Under the pieces are notes generated by a model. That model saw nothing but the letters and a program-made list of their open reading frames with translations. It did no database searches and had not been told where the DNA came from. The position numbers and the translations under genes were made by a program. A stretch of DNA of 64,000 nt from Brachybacterium sillae (lineage in GTDB: Bacteria; Actinomycetota; Actinomycetes; Actinomycetales; Dermabacteraceae): assembly GCF_025028335.1 (NCBI RefSeq), contig NZ_JAFEUW010000001.1, forward strand, positions 620,001-684,000. The letters run 5' to 3'. Shown here piece after piece: positions 54,134-63,508 of the stretch (within the stretch, counting starts at the first letter, position 1; each line of letters opens with the position of its first letter).

Positions 54134-56148
54134 GCGGCTTGCTCCAGTTTTCGCTGGCCGCCATCGCCGTTCTTCTGGTCGGTCACCTTCCGGGGTGGCT
54201 GACTGTGCGGACGCTGGGAGGGTCACGCCGTCTGGCTGTGGCGCTCGCACCTGCTTTGAGCCTGGCGATCGCAGGTCTCGGAGCCATCGGTGCCGAGTTG
54301 CTGCAGGTCCGCTGGAGCTGGATCGCCTTCAGCGCCAGCACCGTTGTGACTCTTGTGCTCGCCGTCGGATTGCGATCCTTGGGCCTGGCACTGCCCAATG
54401 TCGCGCTCGGCCCCGTTTCGGCCGAGCGCGACGCACCCGCCCAGCGCTGGATCTGGGCCGGAGCGATCATCGGAGGCCTCGCAGTGGCGCTGCTGCCGAT
54501 CGCTCAAGCGGCCGGTCGCCCCGACGCGATCCTGGAGCGCTACGACACACTTTTCCACCTCACTGCGCTGGCACACATCCGGTCAACGGGCAACGGGTCC
54601 AGTCTGACGCTCAACTCCATCGCCAGCACCTCCGGTGTTCCCAGGTCCTACCCGGCCGCCTTCCACGATCTGGTGGCCATCATCCCCAGCATTGAGATTC
54701 CCATCCTTCTGAACGCGTCCGTGGTCGTCCTGTCCACTGTGCCGTGGCTGGTGGGGATCGCCTTGCTGTCACGTGCCGTATTCCCGCGGGTGCCCTGGGC
54801 TCCTCCCGCGGCGGCGACGGTAGCTGCAGTCATCCCCGCATGCCCCCTGAACCTCTGGGTTCATTTGTCCCCCATCCCCAACCTCGTCGGCTTCGCCGCC
54901 CTACCGGGCGCGCTGGCAGCTGTGACGGCGTTGTGGAGTGCTTTGACTCAGTCGGCCACCCCGGTCTCAGACTCGGCGCTCCAGCGCGGGGTCAGGGCCC
55001 GTGATCGCGTCTCGACGTCGGCAACAGGCCGAGATCCAGCAGCGCGCCAGACCGGCGCCCGGAACGTGCTCGCGGCGGTGCTGCTGGTGCTCTTCGCGGG
55101 CATCGGGCTGACTTTGGCGCAGCCGAATGTCGCCGTCACCGCACTCATGCTCCTCGCTGTCCTCACAGCGGTGACGGGGGCTCCGCTGTGGCGTGAGCAC
55201 CCCGCCCTCGCGGTGCTGCCGATCCTGGCCATTCTGCCGGTACTTACACTCATGTACACCCCTGCGGGGTCCCGCATCACGGGGTTCACCGGGGGCCTGA
55301 GGGTATCGTTGACCACTGCCCTGATGGAGATCGGTCTCGGATTGCTCACGGTGTGGCCGATGGCGCTCGGTACAGCCATCGCGCTGCTGTGGTGGCCGGG
55401 GCTGGTCGTGGCGCTGCGCGAGAGGACGCTGCGTTGGGTGGGAGTCGCATGGATCCTCATCGCGGTCCTATACCTCGATGCCGCCGTGGACTCTCCCGCA
55501 AACCTGTCCATCCTGTACTTCCGTGGTCAGGACCGCCTTGCCATCCCGCTGGCCATGCTCTCCTGCCTCCTGACAGTTCCCGGTGCGCGCGCGTGGGGCT
55601 GCCGTCTGGAACGGACTCGGCAGGCGCCGCATCGACTCCGGACACGTTCTGCCGCCGCGATCGCGGCGATTGCGGTCGTCCTCGTGCTCACATCGATCCC
55701 TGCCCGGGCGGAGAACGCCGCGAAGAACTTCGACCCGGAGTACCCCGGTCGCGGCCGCTTCCTCCAGGCTGACGAGCGGGCTGCTTTCGCGCAGGCGGCG
55801 CCGGAACTGCGTAACGGTGGGGCGATTCTTGCCAGTCCCTACTCCGGCGCGGCCCACATGTTCGCGCTGCACGGGCTGCACGCCTACGTACCCGTGGCGG
55901 GCACCGCTCTCACGGAGGCGGACCTGCAGGTGATCCGCGCGGTCCCGATCGCGGGCCGCTCACCGCAGAAATGTCAGCTCCTGGAACAGCAGGGAATCGG
56001 CTACGTGTACGTGGAGAGGACCCTCTACCAGTACGACAACACGTTCACGCCCATCAGCCAGGGTGGCGACGACCTCGGAGAGGTCGTATTCACCACTGAC
56101 CACTCCCGTCTGATCCGCGTCGACTGTGCTGGAGCTCGCGAACTCTGA
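54130..56148 (+). CDS. DUF6541-like polytopic membrane protein (putative outer-face glycosyltransferase)
   Basis: 672 residues with about 12-14 membrane helices and a C-terminal extracellular domain. The first extracytoplasmic loop carries Asp residues (RYDTLFHLTALAHIRSTG) resembling GT-C enzymes that use polyprenyl-linked sugars. With DPM1-like and DUF2304 partners, it probably adds side-chain sugars to a wall polymer outside the membrane. The large loop near residues 280-310 is Arg/Thr-rich. The IS1634-type element is inserted 16 bases after its stop, so it is intact. Confidence 0.78.
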   Translation: MSGLLQFSLAAIAVLLVGHLPGWLTVRTLGGSRRLAVALAPALSLAIAGLGAIGAELLQVRWSWIAFSASTVVTLVLAVGLRSLGLALPNVALGPVSAERDAPAQRWIWAGAIIGGLAVALLPIAQAAGRPDAILERYDTLFHLTALAHIRSTGNGSSLTLNSIASTSGVPRSYPAAFHDLVAIIPSIEIPILLNASVVVLSTVPWLVGIALLSRAVFPRVPWAPPAAATVAAVIPACPLNLWVHLSPIPNLVGFAALPGALAAVTALWSALTQSATPVSDSALQRGVRARDRVSTSATGRDPAARQTGARNVLAAVLLVLFAGIGLTLAQPNVAVTALMLLAVLTAVTGAPLWREHPALAVLPILAILPVLTLMYTPAGSRITGFTGGLRVSLTTALMEIGLGLLTVWPMALGTAIALLWWPGLVVALRERTLRWVGVAWILIAVLYLDAAVDSPANLSILYFRGQDRLAIPLAMLSCLLTVPGARAWGCRLERTRQAPHRLRTRSAAAIAAIAVVLVLTSIPARAENAAKNFDPEYPGRGRFLQADERAAFAQAAPELRNGGAILASPYSGAAHMFALHGLHAYVPVAGTALTEADLQVIRAVPIAGRSPQKCQLLEQQGIGYVYVERTLYQYDNTFTPISQGGDDLGEVVFTTDHSRLIRVDCAGAREL

Positions 56149-56164
56149 TGCCGCAGCCGACGGA

Positions 56165-57849
56165 CCTGAGTTGGACCTCTTTAGTGACCCATGCGTCAAG
56201 TCATCTTGAGGGCCTTGAGGATGGTGCGGGCATCGTCGGTGAGCTCGGCCTTGGCCGTGATGTCCTGGCCGGCCAGGGTGATGGTCACGTCCTGCAACGG
56301 CCGTAGGGTCCGGATGATCTTGCGGATGCTGAACCCCGTCTGGGCCTGCAGGAGACGGGCCATTGCCAGGGCGGTGAACACGATCGTGAGGTGAGCTTCG
56401 ATCGCGTCCCGCTGCCGATGAAACATGGGCCTGGCCTGTAGGTCCGTCTTGCTCATCCGGAAGGACTGCTCGACCTGCCACAGGTCGTGATAGCTGGAGA
56501 GCACCTCCGCCGCGGACATCACCGTCGCGGGGATGTTGGTGACGTAGCCCTTCAGCCCCACGAGGCTCCGTGCCCGCTTGAGGGAGGCTTCGTCGAGGCT
56601 GCGACCGGCCGCTGTGGTCTTCACGAACCGCGTCGACTTCACGGTCACGTCCCCGTCGATCACAGCGCGGGCTCGGTTCTCCTGCGCGGTCAGCGTGTGC
56701 CCATCCCGGGTCGCGCGTTTCTTCGAGAACGCCCAGACCGCCCGCCAGTGCCCGGGATGCTCCGTCGGGTCCCAGACCGGCTCCCGGCGGTGCTGCTTCG
56801 TGTCGGTTTTCGTGTTGCCGTGACGTGGGGTGATGGTGTCGATCAGCTGCCCGTCGGTGAACGCGTCACCGTTCCAGTGGAAGTGATGTGCAAGGTCACC
56901 AGGGGCTTTGACCTGCCGCGACCCGACGATGAACCGCAGTCCCGCTTCGTTAAGGGCGGTCAGGTTCGCGGTGGAGAGCATCCCGGCGTCAGCGACGACG
57001 ACCATGTCCGCCAGGCCGTGGCGGGCCTGGAACTGCTGGATGATCGGCACGATCGTCGTGGTCTCGGCCTTGTTGCCCTCGAAGCAACCGATCTCGAGCG
57101 GGAACCCGCCCCGATCCACCAGCAGCCCGACCACGATCTGCGGATCCACTCGGCGCTCCTTCGAGTAGCCGACCTTCCGCAGTTCGTCCTCGTGCTCGGC
57201 CTCGAAGTAGAGCGTGGTGACGTCATAGAGCACCAGAGAGATATCGCCGCTGGTCGAGGCATGTTCAAAGCAGTTCTTCGCTATCTGGTCGCGGTACTTG
57301 CACTGCTGGATCCGGGTCAGGCAGCGCTTCATCGTTGAACGATGCACCGGATCGATCCCCACCTCGCTCAGCACGCGAGCAGAGTCGAGCATCGAGGTCG
57401 GGAAGATCAAACGCGCGGCGACGAGCTGGAAGAACGCCTCGTCCTCGAGCGCATCGAAACCAAGCCCTCTCCAGGTCGCCTGGAGCACGTCCAGCAGCAA
57501 GCGCGACCGCATGGACCGCACCACAGCTGCCTGGGGATCCTGCTCCAAGCCGAGGTCGAGAGTCTCCTGACCAGCATTGAGCTTGTCCCGGCCGGCCCTC
57601 ATCAAAACAGCGAGCTCAGCCTCGGTATGCGCGGACCCGAGATGCTCAAGGATCTTGTTCCGCCGACCCTCCTTAGCGACCACCTGCACGGCAGTCGCGC
57701 CAGACGCCGTGGTCACCTTCCTCAAAAACGGGCTCACAACCCCCGACCCTACCCCCAATTAGTGACCCATCCAGCCACCCTGGAAACCCCACGACCAGCA
57801 GAAACGCTACTGAAATCTCTCAAACCAGGCCCGAGAGGTCCAACTCAGG
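56165..57849 (-). mobile_element. IS1634-family insertion sequence
   Basis: 1685 bases bounded by perfect 16-base inverted repeats CCTGAGTTGGACCTCT (56165-56180, and inverted at 57834-57849) and a five-base target duplication ACGGA (56160-56164 and 57850-57854). One intact transposase gene. It lies between the DUF6541-like gene and pseC. The element looks complete. Confidence 0.95.
56196..57737 (-). CDS. IS1634-family DDE transposase
   Basis: 513 residues. Catalytic Asp in LYDVTTLYFEAE, second Asp in MVVVADAGMLST, and Glu in YHDLWQVEQSFRMSKTDL, the DDE set of the IS4/IS1634 supergroup. GTG at 57737 (SPFLRKV) is preferred to a TTG seven codons upstream because family proteins start with MSPFVRRV-like sequence. 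Full length and free of stops, so probably active. Confidence 0.93.
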   Translation of the reverse strand: MSPFLRKVTTASGATAVQVVAKEGRRNKILEHLGSAHTEAELAVLMRAGRDKLNAGQETLDLGLEQDPQAAVVRSMRSRLLLDVLQATWRGLGFDALEDEAFFQLVAARLIFPTSMLDSARVLSEVGIDPVHRSTMKRCLTRIQQCKYRDQIAKNCFEHASTSGDISLVLYDVTTLYFEAEHEDELRKVGYSKERRVDPQIVVGLLVDRGGFPLEIGCFEGNKAETTTIVPIIQQFQARHGLADMVVVADAGMLSTANLTALNEAGLRFIVGSRQVKAPGDLAHHFHWNGDAFTDGQLIDTITPRHGNTKTDTKQHRREPVWDPTEHPGHWRAVWAFSKKRATRDGHTLTAQENRARAVIDGDVTVKSTRFVKTTAAGRSLDEASLKRARSLVGLKGYVTNIPATVMSAAEVLSSYHDLWQVEQSFRMSKTDLQARPMFHRQRDAIEAHLTIVFTALAMARLLQAQTGFSIRKIIRTLRPLQDVTITLAGQDITAKAELTDDARTILKALKMT

Positions 57850-57854
57850 ACGGA

Positions 57855-57956
57855 CACCGGCGTCGAGATAGCCCGCGGTGCGGCAACGGGCCTCGATCTC
57901 GTCGCAGGAGACCGAGGCGGAATCAGTGACGCCCGGGCAGCTGATGGTGCCCGCGA
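57855..57956. other. Short unassigned segment between the IS and pseC
   Basis: About 100 bases of gene-free sequence. It is open on both strands; the minus strand could continue a frame after the pseC stop (ISCPGVTDSASVSCDEIE, then CRTAGYLDAGV) that the IS truncates. I cannot assign it. It may be a remnant of a gene cut by the IS. Confidence 0.3.
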
Positions 57957-59087
57957 TCAGGCGGTGGCGACCGCCTTGCGAACGGCCGCAATGACGCGCT
58001 CCACATCTGCGTCAGTCAGACCGGGGAACATCGGAAGCGAAATCTCCCGGCGGTAGTACTCCTCAGCCACCGGGCACATACCGCGCTGATAGCCGAGGTC
58101 CTCGAACACTGGATGCCAATAGGCGGGCATGTAGTTCACCTGGACACCGATCCCATCGGCCCGCAGCGCCTCGAAGATGGCGCGGCGCCGCTGCGCGGGC
58201 ACCCGCAGGGGGTACAGGTGCCACGCGGGCGCGGTGCCCTCGGGCTGAACCGGTAGATCCACGCCGTCCAGATCGACGAGGGCGTCGTCGTAGACACGCT
58301 TGATCTCCGCACGGCGCGCGACGAATGCGTCCAGACGCTGCAATTGATTGGTTCCCAGCGCACTGAGGACATCGGGCAGGCGGTAGTTCAGACCGAAGGA
58401 GTGCACCTCCTGGTGCCACGGCCCCTCGTCCGGGTACCGCTGCTGTGCACGGTCGCGAACCAGACCGTGGTTCTTGAACGCACGGGCCCGTGCCGCCAGC
58501 TCATCGCTCGCGGTGACCACCGCACCACCTTCCGTGGTGGTGAGATTCTTGGTGGGGAAGAACGAGTAGGCCGTGAGGTCCGCGAGCGAGCCGACGGGAA
58601 CGCCATTGCGCGTCGAACCAATGGAATGGGCGGCATCCTCCAGGAAGACGAGTTCCCTGCGCGTGGCGAGGTCGCGGAGCGCGGCAGAGTCCACGGGCAC
58701 GCCGGCATAGTCCACACCGGCGACCACGCGAGTTCGATCGGTGACGGCCGCCTCTGCCGCAACGGGGTCGAGACACCCGGTGCGCGGGTCGACGTCGGCG
58801 AACACGATCTTCGCGCCGAGCAGGGCCGCCGCGGCGGCGGTTGCCACGAACGTCAACGGTGTGGTCACCACCTCATCACCGGGCGAGATGCCAGCTGCCG
58901 CGTAGGCCACGTGCAGGGCGGCGGTGCCGGAGGTCACCGAGATCGCGTGAGGAACTCCAGCCCGCTGGGCGACGGCCGATTCGAAGCGGTCGACCTCAGG
59001 GCCCGTTGTCAGCCATTCGCTGCGCATCGTCCGCGCGACGACCTCGACGTCGCTGTCGTCGATGGACTGACGCCCGTACGGAAGCAT
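57957..59087 (-). CDS. pseC: PseC-type UDP-4-amino sugar aminotransferase
   Basis: 376-residue DegT/DnrJ/EryC1 aminotransferase. The PLP lysine is Lys180 in FFPTKNLTTTEGGA, and the PLP phosphate region is VTSGTAALH. Helicobacter PseC uses Lys183. It transfers an amino group from glutamate to the C4 keto sugar made by PseB. ATG at 59087 lies one base after the pseB stop; a longer upstream frame lies inside pseB. Confidence 0.9.
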   Translation of the reverse strand: MLPYGRQSIDDSDVEVVARTMRSEWLTTGPEVDRFESAVAQRAGVPHAISVTSGTAALHVAYAAAGISPGDEVVTTPLTFVATAAAAALLGAKIVFADVDPRTGCLDPVAAEAAVTDRTRVVAGVDYAGVPVDSAALRDLATRRELVFLEDAAHSIGSTRNGVPVGSLADLTAYSFFPTKNLTTTEGGAVVTASDELAARARAFKNHGLVRDRAQQRYPDEGPWHQEVHSFGLNYRLPDVLSALGTNQLQRLDAFVARRAEIKRVYDDALVDLDGVDLPVQPEGTAPAWHLYPLRVPAQRRRAIFEALRADGIGVQVNYMPAYWHPVFEDLGYQRGMCPVAEEYYRREISLPMFPGLTDADVERVIAAVRKAVATA

Positions 59088-59088
59088 C

Positions 59089-60078
59089 TCAGATACCTTC
59101 CTCGAGGATGGCGGCGATCTGCTCTCGGGTGTACCACTGGTCGTTCGAGTCGGAGCGGAAGTAGAACCCCTCCTCCACCGGGACTGCACCCTCCGGGGTC
59201 TTATAACCCCAGGTCGCGAGATCCGGCTGGATGATGAAGTACTTGCCGTCCCTGACGGTCACCGCGCGACGACCCTCCTCAGGGCTGATCATCTCTTCGT
59301 GGAGCTTCTCCCCGGGGCGCAGGCCAACGTCAACCATCTCGGCTCCCGGGACCACAGCCTGGGCCAAATCCGTCACCTTCATCGAGGGGATACGTGGGAC
59401 GAGCAGCTCACCGCCCTGCATGAAGTCGAACGTGGCGATGACCATCTGCACCGCCTGCGGCAGCGTGATGAAGAACCGGGTGCAGGCGAGGTCGGTGATG
59501 GGCAGCGGCTTGCCCTCAGCGCCCAGCTTCCGGAAGAACGGGATCACCGATCCGCGCGACCCCATCACGTTGCCGTAGCGGACCACCGCGAAGCGGGTGT
59601 CGTACGCCGCCGCGTAGTGGTTGCCGGTGATGAAGAGCTTGTCCGCGGTGAGCTTCGTTGCGCCATACAGGTTGATCGGGCTCGACGCCTTGTCGGTGGA
59701 GAGCGCAACAACCTTCTTCACGCCAGCGTCAATGGACGCCTCTATGACGTTCTGACTGCCCAGCACGTTCGTCTTGACGAACTCGAACGGGTTGTATTCC
59801 GCGGTGTCGACCTGCTTCAGCGCGGCAGCGTGGACGACGTAGTCGATCCCATGCAGGGCGCGGGCCAGCCGACGCTCATCCCGGATGTCACCGATGAACC
59901 AACGCAGACGTGGGTCGTTCCCGAAGAGGTTGCGCACCTCGTACTGCTTCAGCTCGTCCCGGGAGAACACGACGACCCGCCGCGGGTCATGGTTGTCCAG
60001 AACTTCGCGGAGGAAGGCCTTGCCGAAGGAACCGGTCCCCCCGGTCACCAAGATGGACGAACCACTGAAGACGGACAT
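59089..60078 (-). CDS. pseB: PseB-type UDP-GlcNAc 4,6-dehydratase (inverting)
   Basis: 329-residue extended SDR enzyme. NAD site GGTGSFG (13-19), catalytic Thr128-Asp129-Lys130, Tyr138 and Lys142 (LSTDKASSPINLYGATK). These match H. pylori PseB T131/D132/K133/Y141/K145 with a uniform offset of three. First step to pseudaminic acid: UDP-GlcNAc to the 4-keto-6-deoxy-L-AltNAc precursor. ATG at 60078 follows AAAGGG. The promoter region is shared with pseF (palindrome entry). Confidence 0.94.
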   Translation of the reverse strand: MSVFSGSSILVTGGTGSFGKAFLREVLDNHDPRRVVVFSRDELKQYEVRNLFGNDPRLRWFIGDIRDERRLARALHGIDYVVHAAALKQVDTAEYNPFEFVKTNVLGSQNVIEASIDAGVKKVVALSTDKASSPINLYGATKLTADKLFITGNHYAAAYDTRFAVVRYGNVMGSRGSVIPFFRKLGAEGKPLPITDLACTRFFITLPQAVQMVIATFDFMQGGELLVPRIPSMKVTDLAQAVVPGAEMVDVGLRPGEKLHEEMISPEEGRRAVTVRDGKYFIIQPDLATWGYKTPEGAVPVEEGFYFRSDSNDQWYTREQIAAILEEGI

Positions 60079-60136
60079 GCAGATCCCTTTCGACGTGGTG
60101 GAGGGAGACCGTCGTTGCCGACCGTCCCGGACTTCG

Positions 60137-60153
60137 CGTGCCATTATGGCACG
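60137..60153. promoter_or_regulatory. 17-base perfect palindrome between pseB and pseF
   Basis: CGTGCCATTATGGCACG, eight-base arms around a single T. It covers -10-like hexamers on both strands (CATTAT for pseF, six bases before its GTG; CATAAT for pseB) and ends at the pseF start codon. A strong candidate operator that represses both halves of the pathway. Confidence 0.65.
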
Positions 60154-60891
60154 GTGAATGCCGCACGGATCGTCGCTGTCATCCAGGCCCGCACGGGCTC
60201 GTCTCGTCTTCCGGGGAAGGTGCTACGGCCCCTGGCCGGGCGCCCCACCCTCGGGTGGATCGTACGGGCCGCCCACGCGGCGCGAGGCGTCGACGAGGTC
60301 GTGGTCGCCACCTCCACCGAGCCTGGCGACGACGCCGTTGCCGATCTGGCCTGTCAGCTTGGGGTGCGCGTGGTGCGCGGGAGTGAGAACGACGTCCTCT
60401 CCCGCTTCGCCCTGGCCATGCAGGAGACGGAGGCAGACGCGGTGGTGCGGCTGACAGCCGACTGTCCGCTAGCAGATCCGCACCTGATCTCCTCGGTGGT
60501 GGCGCTGTGGCGCACTGACCCGACCCTCGATTATGTCTCGACCACGCTGGTACGCACGCTGCCTCGCGGGCTGGACGCGGAGATCGCCTCCCGGGCTGCT
60601 CTGGAGATCGCCGATCGCGATGCGGAATCGTTCCATCGCATACACGTCACGTCGTACCTGTACGACAGCAAGCAGCTATTCCGCACCATGGGCGTCGTGG
60701 TGCAGCCGGCAGCGAACGATCTGCGGGTGACCCTGGACACTCAGGCGGACGCGGACCTGCTCGACGCCATGGTCGCCGAGCTCGGAGACCGGCCGCCGTC
60801 GTGGCAAGAGGTGGTGGATCTCCTGCGGTCCCGCCCCGACATCGCGATGCTCAACGCCGCCGTGCGGCAGAAGCGATTGACAGACGGATGA
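60154..60891 (+). CDS. PseF/SpsF-like CMP-nonulosonate cytidylyltransferase
   Basis: 245 residues of the CTP_transf_3 class. The CTP loop is QARTGSSRLPGKVL (11-24), followed by VVVATSTEPGDD, RGSENDVLSRF and the LTADCPLADP metal region. By position it should activate pseudaminic acid as CMP-Pse. It is more SpsF-like in sequence than KdsB-like, so an NDP-sugar role is possible. GTG at 60154 starts directly after the palindrome. The stop overlaps the pseGH start. Confidence 0.82.
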   Translation: MNAARIVAVIQARTGSSRLPGKVLRPLAGRPTLGWIVRAAHAARGVDEVVVATSTEPGDDAVADLACQLGVRVVRGSENDVLSRFALAMQETEADAVVRLTADCPLADPHLISSVVALWRTDPTLDYVSTTLVRTLPRGLDAEIASRAALEIADRDAESFHRIHVTSYLYDSKQLFRTMGVVVQPAANDLRVTLDTQADADLLDAMVAELGDRPPSWQEVVDLLRSRPDIAMLNAAVRQKRLTDG

Positions 60892-62396
60892 CACACATCG
60901 CGATCCGTTGCGATGCCAGCATGCACGGTGGTATCGGTCATCTGGTCCGGGCTCTCTCGGTCGCCGATGCCGCACGGAACGCCGGACACAGCGTCGTGCT
61001 CGCTGGATCGTTCGATTCCCCGCTCGCCGAGAGTCTGCTCCTCGAGGCCGCCCTGGAGACCGCGCCAGCACCGGAGGATCTGGGCGTCTTGGCCGCTGAA
61101 CAAGGGGCGAGCGTGGTGCACGTGGACAACTACGACATCGGCCCCGAGGCGCGCGCCCAGGTGTCCGTCAGCGGAGCATTGCTCTCTTCCATGGAGGACA
61201 GTACGTTCGGTCGGCGGCCCGCCGATGTCGTGATCGACTCGACGATCCACGCCGAGCGGGTCGGGCGGCCCGCGGACGGCAGCGGTGAGGTGTTGCTGGG
61301 GATCGCCTACGCACCGATGCGTGCCCAGGTACGGGAGGCGCGCGCTCATCGTGCCGCTTCTCCCCGGCCGCTATCCGACCGCGCTGACGTCCTGATCGTG
61401 ATGGGTGGCACGGACGCAATGGGCGCTTCCGCGACCATCGCCTCCGTGTGTGCACGTGCGCAGGGCATCGGCCGAATCCGTGTCATCTCACCTCAACAGA
61501 ACTGGGCGGCCGTGCGTGCCGAGGCGGGAGACGGAGTCGAGCTCATCACCCCGTCCCCCGAGCTCTTCGAACACGTGTGCACCGCAGACCTGGTGCTCAG
61601 CGCAGCGGGCACCACCGCCTGGGAGCTCGCCTGCATCGGCGTGCCGAGCCTTCTGGTGGCCGTGGTGGACAACCAGGTCGCGGGTTATGAGGCAGCACTC
61701 GAAGCGGGAGTGGCTCGCGGGCTGGGCACTCTCGATCAAGTGCGTCAGGATCCCGCGACCGCCGTTCGTCGCCTCGAGGCGGGCCTTGAGGATCTCCGCT
61801 CCGGCAATCCCTGGAGCACCGGTCGGAGAACGGTCGACGGTCTCGGGGCCGAACGGATCGTGGCCGCCTGGGAGGTAGCACTTGCTTCTCGTCTCGGTGG
61901 TGACTCCGCTGAGATCACTGCCCGGCCTGCGGGCCCCGGGGATTCGCTACTGCTGTTGCGTTGGCGGAATGATCCGGCGACCCGGGCCGTCTCGCGGTCC
62001 ACTGAACCTGTGTCCTGGGAAAGCCACCGCAGCTGGTACTACGGTGTGCTGCACCGATCGGATCGATGCCTGTACGTCGTCGAGCGGGCACAGACAGCCG
62101 TCGGTACGGTGCGTTTCGATAGGCTCGCCTCTGAGAACGAGGCGGGCTTTTCGGGCGCGGAGTGGGAAGTCTCCATCACTCTGGCACCAGAGGCTCGTGG
62201 TCACGGACTTGCCGGGGACGTGCTGGCGTCCGCGCAGCGTGTCTTCCTCGCCGACCACCCCGGGATCGTTCTGGTGGCGTCGATCCTGCCTGACAATGCG
62301 CCGTCGCAACGACTTTTCCGCCGAGCGGGGTACGTGCTCGACCCGAACCGCCGCGACGGCGCATTCGACGTATTCGTCAGACGAGATCCCAGGTAA
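60888..62396 (+). CDS. PseG-PseH fusion: UDP-sugar hydrolase plus N-acetyltransferase
   Basis: 502 residues joining two pathway enzymes. Residues 1-330 are PseG, a GT-B-like hydrolase that removes UDP; the catalytic His18 lies in GGIGHLVRAL, and the C-terminal substrate motif is SAAGTTAWELACIGVPSLL. Residues about 345-502 are a GNAT acetyltransferase like PseH (LRWRNDPATRAVS, then APEARGHGLAGDVLASAQ for acetyl-CoA), which acetylates the C4 amine of the PseC product. In most bacteria these are separate genes. The fusion makes consecutive steps (PseH then PseG) act on one polypeptide. 3' end overlaps pseI by 20 bases, tail to tail. Confidence 0.9.
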   Translation: MTHIAIRCDASMHGGIGHLVRALSVADAARNAGHSVVLAGSFDSPLAESLLLEAALETAPAPEDLGVLAAEQGASVVHVDNYDIGPEARAQVSVSGALLSSMEDSTFGRRPADVVIDSTIHAERVGRPADGSGEVLLGIAYAPMRAQVREARAHRAASPRPLSDRADVLIVMGGTDAMGASATIASVCARAQGIGRIRVISPQQNWAAVRAEAGDGVELITPSPELFEHVCTADLVLSAAGTTAWELACIGVPSLLVAVVDNQVAGYEAALEAGVARGLGTLDQVRQDPATAVRRLEAGLEDLRSGNPWSTGRRTVDGLGAERIVAAWEVALASRLGGDSAEITARPAGPGDSLLLLRWRNDPATRAVSRSTEPVSWESHRSWYYGVLHRSDRCLYVVERAQTAVGTVRFDRLASENEAGFSGAEWEVSITLAPEARGHGLAGDVLASAQRVFLADHPGIVLVASILPDNAPSQRLFRRAGYVLDPNRRDGAFDVFVRRDPR

Positions 62397-63450
62397 GCGG
62401 GGTGCCGCGCTGGACATCCTGGGTGAACGTGCGGCCGAGGACCACGTCCAGCCACCGCGGCTCGAGGCCACCGGACGGTCGAATCGAGCGAACGTTGTTC
62501 TCTGTGACAATGTCGCCGGCCGCAACATCGGCGGTGACGTACAGAGAGCGGCGGAGCCGCTGGCTTTCGGCTTCGCTCGCGGTGGGACCCACGTGCACGT
62601 CACCGATGGCAAGCCAGGCCGCGTAGGACTCGTCGACCAGGGCTTTGAGCTCGTGCGGCTCGAGGGAGAAATCGGCGTCCACACCTCCATCTGCGCGCCG
62701 CAGCGTCACATGCTTCTCCAGGATCGCAGCACCGAATGCGACCGCAGCGACACTGACCCCGATGCCCTTGGTGTGGTCGGACAGTCCACTGACCACGTTC
62801 CACGTGTCTCGCAGGACTGGGATGGTGCGAAGGTTCGAGGCCTCGGCACTGGCCGGATACGAGGAGGTGCAACCGAGCACGGCGATCCGGTCGTTACCCT
62901 CTGCGCGGATGGTCTTCACAGCTAGGTCCACGTCGCCGGCGTCGGCAGCCCCGGTGGAGAGGATTACCGGTTTACCGGTGCGGGCCACCCGTCGAAGAAG
63001 CGGAATGTCTCCGATCTCCAACGAAGCGATCTTGTAGACCTGAGTGTCGAGATCTTCCAAGAGATCGACTGCCGTGGCGTCGAACGGGCTGGAGAACGGG
63101 ATCATCCCGCGTTCGCGCGCGCGAGCGAAGATCGCCTCATGCCACTCCCAGGGGGTGTGGGCCTCCTGGTACAGGCTGTAGAGGTTTCGGCCGCCCCACA
63201 GGCCATGACTGTCAGTGATGCGGAATGCCGGCCCATCGGCGTCGATCGTGATGGTGTCTGCGGTGTACGTCTGCAGCTTGATGGCCGGAGCGCCCGCTTC
63301 GGCGATCGCGTCGACGATCTCGAGGGCGCGACCCAGATCTCCATTGTGGTTGCCGGACATCTCGGCCGCGACGAACGGACGGTGCGCCTCGCCGACGCTC
63401 AGGTCGCCGATCTGGATCTGTTGGGAAGAAGCGTTCTGGCTGGTAGGCAT
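62377..63450 (-). CDS. pseI: PseI-type pseudaminic acid synthase
   Basis: 357 residues of the NeuB family: a TIM barrel (about 20-280; AAEMSGNHNGDLGRALEIVD, IKLQTYTAD, KHVTLRRADGGVDADFSLEP) with a C-terminal SAF antifreeze-like domain (about 295-355; RRSLYVTADVAAGDIV). It condenses phosphoenolpyruvate with 2,4-diacetamido-2,4,6-trideoxy-L-altrose. NeuB and LegI relatives use other sugars, but PseB, PseC and PseG here point to pseudaminic acid. ATG at 63450; a TACGAT -10-like element ends six bases upstream. Confidence 0.92.
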   Translation of the reverse strand: MPTSQNASSQQIQIGDLSVGEAHRPFVAAEMSGNHNGDLGRALEIVDAIAEAGAPAIKLQTYTADTITIDADGPAFRITDSHGLWGGRNLYSLYQEAHTPWEWHEAIFARARERGMIPFSSPFDATAVDLLEDLDTQVYKIASLEIGDIPLLRRVARTGKPVILSTGAADAGDVDLAVKTIRAEGNDRIAVLGCTSSYPASAEASNLRTIPVLRDTWNVVSGLSDHTKGIGVSVAAVAFGAAILEKHVTLRRADGGVDADFSLEPHELKALVDESYAAWLAIGDVHVGPTASEAESQRLRRSLYVTADVAAGDIVTENNVRSIRPSGGLEPRWLDVVLGRTFTQDVQRGTPLTWDLV

Positions 63451-63456
63451 GCGCAG

Positions 63457-63462
63457 ATCGTA
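63457..63462 (-). promoter_or_regulatory. Candidate leaderless -10 for pseI
   Basis: TACGAT on the minus strand six bases before the ATG at 63450, in the 58-base gap after the next gene. Confidence 0.4.
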
Positions 63463-63508
63463 CCGGAGCGGGGCGGCTGATTCCGAGGTGTGAGCGGAGC
63501 CCCCCCGC

